Shown: in pieces, positions 13,332 to 17,359 of the stretch
Layout of the letters: each line of letters begins with the position of its first letter
Numbering within the stretch: position 1 is the first letter of the stretch
Source of the DNA: an uncultured Fusicatenibacter sp.
Lineage (GTDB): Bacteria; Bacillota; Clostridia; Lachnospirales; Lachnospiraceae
Assembly: GCA_902493585.1 (NCBI GenBank)
Contig: CABUPZ010000051.1
Coordinates: forward strand, 1-17,359
Direction: 5' to 3'
Length of the DNA: 17,359 bases
Notes under the pieces: model-generated
What the model was told of the DNA's origin: nothing
Databases searched by the model: none
Seen by the model: only the letters and a program-made list of their open reading frames with translations
Translations under genes and position numbers: made by a program

Positions 13332-13376
13332 TTCCTGTAATCAGAAACAAAAGATATTACACAGGAGGTATTGAAT

Positions 13377-13553
13377 ATGTCAAACAAGCAGAATTATGCA
13401 TCTGAAACAAACAAAAATACTGGAAAGAACAGCCAGAAAAATGGTATGAAGAATAACCATGAAAACAATAAGACCACAAATTCCGCAGGTCAGAATTCCA
13501 GAAACTGCTACCGCGGAAGTCAGGACAACCGTAATTCCTATGGCGAAGAATAA
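13377..13553 (+). CDS. Small Asn/Lys/Ser-rich protein, probable forespore protein
   Basis: A 58-residue, very hydrophilic protein of low complexity: MSNKQNYASETNKNTGKNSQ, then QKNGMKNNHENNKTTNS, one Cys in RNCYRGSQDNRNSYGEE at the end. It has no hydrophobic core and is probably disordered. The composition (Asn, Lys, Gln, Ser, Gly) and the words NYASETN recall gamma-type small acid-soluble spore proteins (SspE has ASETN repeats), but low complexity makes this weak. The stronger argument is the sigma-G promoter. The start ATG 13377 has ACAGGAGG nine bases before it; the in-frame TTG at 13371 is too close. A large hairpin terminator follows directly, so it is monocistronic. Spore storage or DNA/coat-associated function is inference. 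Confidence 0.72.
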   Translation: MSNKQNYASETNKNTGKNSQKNGMKNNHENNKTTNSAGQNSRNCYRGSQDNRNSYGEE

Positions 13554-13573
13554 ATAGCCTGCCAGGAAGGGTG

Positions 13574-13682
13574 AAAAAGAATCCCGAAAGGAACCATTTT
13601 CAGATCCCCATAGAGCATCCGTTCATGAAATCTTGCGGATGCCATCAGGGAACGGAAGAGGACTTTCGGGATTCTTTTTTTT
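13574..13682 (+). terminator. Large branched hairpin terminator
   Basis: AAAAAGAATCCCGAAAG (13574-13590) pairs perfectly over 17 bp with CTTTCGGGATTCTTTTT (13663-13679), ending in a T run to 13682. The 72-base interior holds a second stem, GCATCCG (13615-13621) with CGGATGC (13636-13642). It ends the small spore-type gene; the internal arm is unusual for a simple terminator. Confidence 0.8.
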
Positions 13683-13750
13683 GTGTTTCGTACCTTTTAC
13701 AGAAATGGTCATATTATATTTTATACTATAATAGGAAAGGAGGCATCCGG

Positions 13751-14056
13751 ATGGCTGAACTGGAAATGATCTCGGCGGATCAGCTGGATGAGTACGCAGA
13801 ACGGCGGGACTGTCTGCTGATTGATCTGCGTGATCGCTGGGAGTATGATGCGGGACATATCAAAAATGCCGTCAATATGCCTTATGATGATCTGTTGGCA
13901 CATGTCTGCCTCCCGAAGAACCGTCTGCTGGTCCTGTACTGTGACAGAGGTTCTCTGAGTATGGTACAGGGGAAGAAGCTGGCTGCAGAGGGCTACCGTG
14001 TGGTAACGGTAGTCGGAGGGCTGCATGCTTACCGGGGAAAATATCTTGTAAAATAG
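13751..14056 (+). CDS. Single-domain rhodanese (sulfurtransferase)
   Basis: A 101-residue rhodanese-like protein. It has LLIDLRDRWEYDAGHIKNAV (the domain's DxRxxxEYxxGHIxxA signature, quoted at 20 residues), then NMPYDDL and the catalytic loop C64-DRGSLS inside LVLYCDRGSLSMVQGKKLAAEG (quoted in part in this sentence as loop and helix), and the final VGGLHAYRGK. Cys64 would carry a persulfide, in the cytosol; the acceptor is unknown. The loop CDRGSL is that of the PspE/GlpE-type single domains. GGAAAGGAGG lies eight bases before ATG 13751. No clear sigma-A promoter is visible, though an AT-rich stretch at 13711-13732 is suggestive. The next gene starts 165 bases on, after a structured leader. 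Confidence 0.88.
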   Translation: MAELEMISADQLDEYAERRDCLLIDLRDRWEYDAGHIKNAVNMPYDDLLAHVCLPKNRLLVLYCDRGSLSMVQGKKLAAEGYRVVTVVGGLHAYRGKYLVK

Positions 14057-14095
14057 ATGAAGATAAGGTAAGATGAGGAAAGGAATGCCCGTGAC

Positions 14096-14162
14096 GTTCC
14101 GGCTGCTCTGCATGGCTTTCGGATAAGGAGAAGCCTGTGTGGAAAAGCAGGGTAGCCGGAAC
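14096..14162 (+). repeat. Long imperfect stem-loop in the leader of the YfcE-type gene
   Basis: GTTCCGGCTGCTCTGC (14096-14111) pairs with GCAGGGTAGCCGGAAC (14147-14162), 16 positions with one wobble and one mismatch. An inner GGCTT/AAGCC lies in the loop and a further CGGAT/ATCCG hairpin (14162-14183) follows, then AGGAGG (14205-14210). I could not match it to a known riboswitch. Confidence 0.5.
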
Positions 14163-14221
14163 GGATGGGAAAAAAGAAATCCGGACAGAGATCCGAACAA
14201 CAACAGGAGGAAAAATAGAAA

Positions 14222-14764
14222 ATGAAGTTTATGTTTGCTTCCGATATTCACGGTTCTGCCTATTACTGCAGAAAATTGCTTGAGGCGATGGAAAAGGAGC
14301 AGCCAAAGAAACTGCTGCTTCTGGGAGATATTCTGTATCATGGTCCGAGAAACGACCTGCCGAAAGAGTATGCGCCGAAAGAGGTGATCGCGATGCTTAA
14401 CGGTGTAAAGGACAAGCTGCTGGCAATCCGCGGAAACTGTGATACCGAAGTGGATCAGATGGTCCTGAATTTCCCGGTTCTGGCGGATTATGCCTGGTTT
14501 ACCGATGGAACGCATACCTTTTATCTCAGTCATGGCCATGTCTATCACGAGGGGAATCTTCCGCCGATGCAGGAGGACGAGATCTTTGTCTATGGACATA
14601 CGCATGTCCTGCGGGCGGAGAAGAAGGATGGACGCGTTTATCTGAATCCGGGTTCCGTGTCCCTGCCGAAGGAAGGGAATATCCCGACCTACGCGGTGCT
14701 GGAAGACGGAGTCTTCACCATCAAAGGATTTGATGGTACCGTGGTGAAAGAACTGGCGCTGTAA
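14222..14764 (+). CDS. yfcE: YfcE-type metallophosphodiesterase
   Basis: A 180-residue calcineurin-like phosphoesterase. Metal-binding blocks are in order: ASDIHGS (D8, H10), LLGDILYHGPRN (D36), AIRGNCD, LSHGH and YGHTHVL, followed by LNPGSVSLPK. The GPRN/PKEYAP stretch is typical of YfcE. The family hydrolyses phosphodiesters with Mn or similar metals in vitro; the cellular substrate is not known. It is cytosolic. AGGAGG lies about 11 bases before ATG 14222. The methyltransferase gene starts 21 bases after its stop, so the two are probably co-transcribed. A second, shorter member of this family is at 16672. Confidence 0.88.
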   Translation: MKFMFASDIHGSAYYCRKLLEAMEKEQPKKLLLLGDILYHGPRNDLPKEYAPKEVIAMLNGVKDKLLAIRGNCDTEVDQMVLNFPVLADYAWFTDGTHTFYLSHGHVYHEGNLPPMQEDEIFVYGHTHVLRAEKKDGRVYLNPGSVSLPKEGNIPTYAVLEDGVFTIKGFDGTVVKELAL

Positions 14765-14785
14765 AAAACGCAGGATGAGGTGAGT

Positions 14786-15943
14786 ATGGAAAAATTTGAA
14801 CTGATCGCGCCCTGCCATTTTGGGCTGGAAGCGGTGATGAAACGTGAAATTCTGGATCTGGGTTATGAGATAACCAGCGTTGAGGACGGAAAAGTGACGT
14901 TTGAGGGGGATGCGGAAGCGATTGCTTATGCCAACGTGTTCCTGAGAACCACAGAGAGGATCCTTTTGAAGATCGGGCAGTTCCGGGCGGAAACCTTTGA
15001 AGAACTTTTTGAGAAGACGAAGGCACTGCCGTGGGAGCGATATATTCCCAAAGATGGAAAATTCTGGGTGACAAAAGCGAATTCTGTAAAGAGTAAACTG
15101 TTCAGTCCGTCCGATATCCAATCGATCATGAAAAAGGCGATGGTGGAGCGGCTGAAGACCGTGTATCATACGGACTGGTTTCAGGAGGACGGAAGTAGTT
15201 TCCCCATTCGCGTCTCCATTCTGAAGGACGTGGTCACGGTGGGGCTGGATACTTCCGGAGTGTCTCTGCACAAAAGAGGCTACCGGAAAATGACCGCAAA
15301 GGCGCCGATCACAGAGACGCTGGCGGCTGCCCTCCTGATGCTGACGCCATGGAAGAAGGACAGGATCCTGGTGGATCCATTCTGCGGAAGCGGTACGTTT
15401 CCCATCGAAGCGGCGATGATGGCGGCACAGATTGCTCCGGGAATGAACCGTTCCTTCCTCGCGCAGGAGTGGAAACATTTGGTGCCGGCAAAACACTGGT
15501 ACAATGTGATGGACGATGCGATGGAGAGGGTGGACCGGAACGTTGAGACGGATATTCAGGGATTTGACATTGACGGAAATGTGGTCAATGCTGCCAGAGA
15601 GAACGCGAGGCTGGCGCAGGTGGATCATCTGATCCATTTTCAGCAGCGTCCGGTGGCGGAACTGTCCCATCCGAAAAAATACGGATTTTTGGTGACCAAT
15701 CCTCCTTACGGGGAAAGACTGGAGGAAAAAGAAGCGCTGCCGGAACTGTACCGAACCCTTGGGGAGCGTTTCCGGGCGCTGGATTCCTGGTCTATGTATC
15801 TGATCACCAGCTACGAGGACGCACAGCGTTATATAGGAAAGAATGCAGATAAAAACAGAAAGATCTACAATGGAATGCTGAAGACGTACTTCTATCAGTA
15901 TCCGGGTCCCAAACCTCCAAGGAGGGAGAATTCGATATGGTAG
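14786..15943 (+). CDS. THUMP-domain 23S rRNA methyltransferase (RlmL/YpsC type)
   Basis: A 385-residue protein. An N-terminal ferredoxin-like/THUMP region (about 1-155, MEKFELIAPCHFGLEAVMKR, VFLRTTERILLKIG) binds RNA. A Rossmann methyltransferase domain follows (about 165-370) with SAM motif LVDPFCGSGTFPIEAA (D197-G203) and catalytic motif NPPYG (N305-Y308). The length and single methyltransferase domain match the Firmicutes YpsC group, related to the N-terminal half of E. coli RlmL (m2G2445 in 23S rRNA). The start ATG 14786 has GAGGTGAG right in front; a GTG at 14780 in frame lies inside that site. It follows the YfcE-type gene closely. Confidence 0.88.
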   Translation: MEKFELIAPCHFGLEAVMKREILDLGYEITSVEDGKVTFEGDAEAIAYANVFLRTTERILLKIGQFRAETFEELFEKTKALPWERYIPKDGKFWVTKANSVKSKLFSPSDIQSIMKKAMVERLKTVYHTDWFQEDGSSFPIRVSILKDVVTVGLDTSGVSLHKRGYRKMTAKAPITETLAAALLMLTPWKKDRILVDPFCGSGTFPIEAAMMAAQIAPGMNRSFLAQEWKHLVPAKHWYNVMDDAMERVDRNVETDIQGFDIDGNVVNAARENARLAQVDHLIHFQQRPVAELSHPKKYGFLVTNPPYGERLEEKEALPELYRTLGERFRALDSWSMYLITSYEDAQRYIGKNADKNRKIYNGMLKTYFYQYPGPKPPRRENSIW

Positions 15944-16004
15944 CAAAGAGTCGTCAAAACGACGGAAAACAGTGTCAAAATAGCTTGAGATTCAGATAAA
16001 ACAG

Positions 16005-16033
16005 TTGTGTTTCGCGGTAAATTACGATATAAT
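16005..16033 (+). promoter_or_regulatory. Sigma-A promoter of the RdgB-type gene
   Basis: TTGTGT (16005-16010), 17 bases, perfect TATAAT (16028-16033). The start codon is 28 bases beyond the -10. Confidence 0.65.
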
Positions 16034-16060
16034 GACAACATGAGCAAAGGACGGGAAAAC

Positions 16061-16675
16061 ATGGAAAAGATTGTATTTGCAACCGGAAATGCCGGAAAGA
16101 TGAAAGAAATCCGGGAAATTCTCGCGGATCTGCACATGGAAGTGCTTTCGATGAAAGAGGCGGGGATTGTTCTCGATATTGAGGAAAATGGCAGTTCCTT
16201 TGAAGAAAATGCAGTGATCAAGGCAAAAGCCGTGGCACAGCATCCCAATGCCAGGGGCGCGGTGGTGCTGGCGGATGATTCTGGACTGGAGATTGATTAC
16301 CTGAATGGGGAGCCGGGAATTTACTCGGCACGTTATATGGGAGAGGATACTTCCTACCATATCAAAAATCAGAATCTGGTAGACCGTCTGGAGGGTGTGC
16401 CGGAGGAAAAACGGATGGCGCGGTTCGTATGTGTGATCGCGGCGGTGTTCCCGGACGGTGAAGTGCTGACAGAAAGAGGAACCATTGAGGGGAAAATCGG
16501 ATATGAGGAACGCGGGTCCAATGGATTTGGGTACGATCCGATTTTCTATCTTCCGGATATGAGCAGAAGTACGGCGCAGCTCACCCCGGAAGAAAAGAAC
16601 GCGGTCAGCCACAGAGGAAAAGCGCTTCAGCAAATGAAGCAGGAATTAACTAAGAGAAAAGAGAATGCGAAATGA
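16061..16675 (+). CDS. rdgB: XTP/dITP diphosphatase, RdgB/HAM1 family
   Basis: A 204-residue protein of the usual family length. The signatures are FATGNAGKMKEIREIL (start), SFEENAVIKAKA, LADDSGLEIDYLNGEPGIYS, SARYMGEDT, GYDPIFYLPD and SHRGKALQQMK. It cleaves non-canonical purine triphosphates (XTP, ITP, dITP) to monophosphate and pyrophosphate, keeping damaged bases out of nucleic acids, in the cytosol. The start ATG 16061 is preceded by AAAGGA at 16046-16051; an in-frame ATG at 16040 has no site. The stop overlaps the next start (ATGA), an arrangement often seen for this pair in Clostridia. Confidence 0.93.
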   Translation: MEKIVFATGNAGKMKEIREILADLHMEVLSMKEAGIVLDIEENGSSFEENAVIKAKAVAQHPNARGAVVLADDSGLEIDYLNGEPGIYSARYMGEDTSYHIKNQNLVDRLEGVPEEKRMARFVCVIAAVFPDGEVLTERGTIEGKIGYEERGSNGFGYDPIFYLPDMSRSTAQLTPEEKNAVSHRGKALQQMKQELTKRKENAK

Positions 16676-17154
16676 AGATATTGGTTGTCAGCGATACGCA
16701 TGGTCATACGAAAAATCTGGAGAGAGTTCTTGAAAAGGTGGGAGACATTGATCTGTTCATCCATTGCGGAGATCTGGAAGGCGGAGAGGATTATATCCGT
16801 GCGCTGGTAGAGGTACCATGTTATATGGTTGCGGGAAATAACGACTGGTTTTCGGACCTGCAAAGGGAGATGGAAATTTCTGTCGACGACTACCGGATAT
16901 GGATTACCCATGGAAACAACTATGGAGCATCGATGGGACCTGAACGTCTGCTGGAAGAAGCATCAGCGAGAAATGTCGATGTGGTAATGTACGGACATAC
17001 GCATCGTCCGCTGATCGAATACCAGGACAACATCGTCATTGTCAATCCGGGGAGCCTCTCTTATCCCCGCCAGAATGGGAGAAAACCCAGTTATCTGATC
17101 ATGGAAATTGACCGCGACCATGAGGCTCATTACACGATAAATTATCTCGATTGA
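16672..17154 (+). CDS. YfcE/MJ0936-type metallophosphodiesterase
   Basis: A 160-residue calcineurin-like phosphoesterase: VVSDTHGH (D8, H10), LFIHCGDLEGG (D34), AGNNDWF, WITHGNN and MYGHTHRP, then VNPGSLSYPRQ. All five metal-binding blocks are intact. It is shorter than the protein at 14222 and lacks its GPRN insertion, resembling the MJ0936-type family that is usually encoded behind rdgB. The ATG overlaps the rdgB stop, so translation is coupled; GAGAATG gives only a weak ribosome binding site. The in vivo substrate is unknown. Confidence 0.9.
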   Translation: MKILVVSDTHGHTKNLERVLEKVGDIDLFIHCGDLEGGEDYIRALVEVPCYMVAGNNDWFSDLQREMEISVDDYRIWITHGNNYGASMGPERLLEEASARNVDVVMYGHTHRPLIEYQDNIVIVNPGSLSYPRQNGRKPSYLIMEIDRDHEAHYTINYLD

Positions 17155-17192
17155 CAGATAATTAAAAAAATAAAAAAATTTCAAAAAAGCTG

Positions 17193-17221
17193 TTGACAAA
17201 TGGAAGGTTCTGTAATATACT
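17193..17221 (+). promoter_or_regulatory. Sigma-A promoter of tRNA-Pro
   Basis: Perfect TTGACA (17193-17198), 17 bases, TATACT (17216-17221). The mature tRNA starts about 60 bases downstream. Confidence 0.85.
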
Positions 17222-17282
17222 ATGTCTTGTCGTTGAGCACGACAGAAAAAACAAGAAAGCATAGCACGATTAAGGAACTTTC

Positions 17283-17357
17283 CGGGGTGTGGCTCAGTTT
17301 GGCTAGAGCGCCTGGTTTGGGACCAGGAGGTCGCAGGTTCGAATCCTGTCACCCCGA
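17283..17357 (+). tRNA. tRNA-Pro (anticodon TGG)
   Basis: The acceptor stem is CGGGGTG (17283-17289) with CACCCCG (17350-17356) and discriminator A357 of that block (17357). The D arm contains GGCTCAGTTTGGCTAGAGC. The anticodon stem is CTGG/CCAG around TTTGGGA, anticodon TGG. The T arm is CAGG TTCGAAT CCTG. CCA is not encoded in the two bases left. Any further tRNA of a cluster would lie outside the window. Confidence 0.95.
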
Positions 17358-17359
17358 CT

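Noticed and set aside
14081..14200. Possible known riboswitch (cobalamin, c-di-GMP, FMN, SAM) before the YfcE-type gene
   Set aside because: None of the conserved core sequences of these classes could be found; reported only as an unclassified structured leader.
13721..15946. 741-codon minus-strand open frame opposite rhodanese, YfcE and methyltransferase genes
   Set aside because: It is the mirror of three well-supported genes on the plus strand, has no family motifs, and spans their intergenic gaps. Codon bias of the real genes keeps the opposite frame open.
16963..17352. 129-codon minus-strand frame over tRNA-Pro, beginning MTGFEPATSWSQTRR
   Set aside because: This is a well-known false translation of the antisense of tRNA-Pro; the rest covers the phosphodiesterase gene in the wrong strand.
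1..17359. CRISPR array, insertion sequence, prophage or integrase linked to the tRNA genes
   Set aside because: No regularly spaced repeats, transposase, integrase or phage genes are visible; the tRNA genes show no duplicated 3' ends inside the window.

Overview
The window looks like a chromosomal segment from a low-to-mid GC Gram-positive anaerobe of the Clostridia, most likely family Lachnospiraceae. The evidence is the AGGAGG-type ribosome binding sites before nearly every gene, sigma-A promoters of the Firmicutes type, a B. subtilis-type LexA operator pair, a preQ1-I riboswitch, small proteins typical of gut Clostridia (DUF1836, DUF6171, DUF3786), and a near-perfect sigma-G (forespore) promoter, which suggests a spore former. 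The assignment is by recognition, not by search.

Layout. 1-525: 5' part of a DUF1836 regulator (minus), then tRNA-Arg(ACG) with its own promoter and terminator. 587-3093: a promoter, a preQ1-I riboswitch and three overlapping genes that match the queuosine/queuine salvage set described in Clostridioides difficile: nucleoside hydrolase (queK), ECF transporter S component (qrtT) and radical-SAM lyase (queL). 3080-3520: GNAT acetyltransferase (minus). 3636-4026: a promoter carrying two LexA boxes before a small unrecognised protein, so probably an SOS gene. 4056-5921: a two-gene SufC/SufB-like pair (minimal Fe-S assembly, SmsCB type) preceded by an unexplained inverted repeat and closed by a strong terminator. 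6046-6958: a protein that looks like a metallo-beta-lactamase fold stripped of its metal ligands. 6938-7324: DtxR/MntR-type regulator (minus). 7386-7434: a 15-bp-arm inverted repeat. 7567-9065: CapA-like membrane-anchored phosphoesterase and a cysteine-rich DUF6171 protein.

9066-10105 holds no intact gene. It contains a DUF3786 pseudogene broken by several frameshifts (minus) and two strong palindromes. 10106-13288: AraC-type regulator (minus) divergent from a cytoplasmic GH3 beta-glycosidase. 13302-13682: sigma-G promoter, a 58-residue Asn/Lys/Ser-rich small protein and a large hairpin terminator, i.e. a probable spore gene. 13751-17154: rhodanese, YfcE-type phosphodiesterase, THUMP/RlmL-type rRNA methyltransferase, RdgB-type XTP/dITP pyrophosphatase and a second YfcE-type phosphodiesterase. 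17193-17357: promoter and tRNA-Pro(TGG), at the end of the window.

The most connected story is the queuosine unit. QrtT would import queuine or queuosine, QueK would release the base from the nucleoside, and QueL would cut queuine to preQ1. The preQ1 riboswitch in the leader would sense the end product, and preQ1 would be placed in tRNA by a Tgt encoded elsewhere. The parts I cannot explain from known families are the SOS small protein, the metal-less MBL protein, the leader repeat before the Suf-like genes and the forespore-type small protein.
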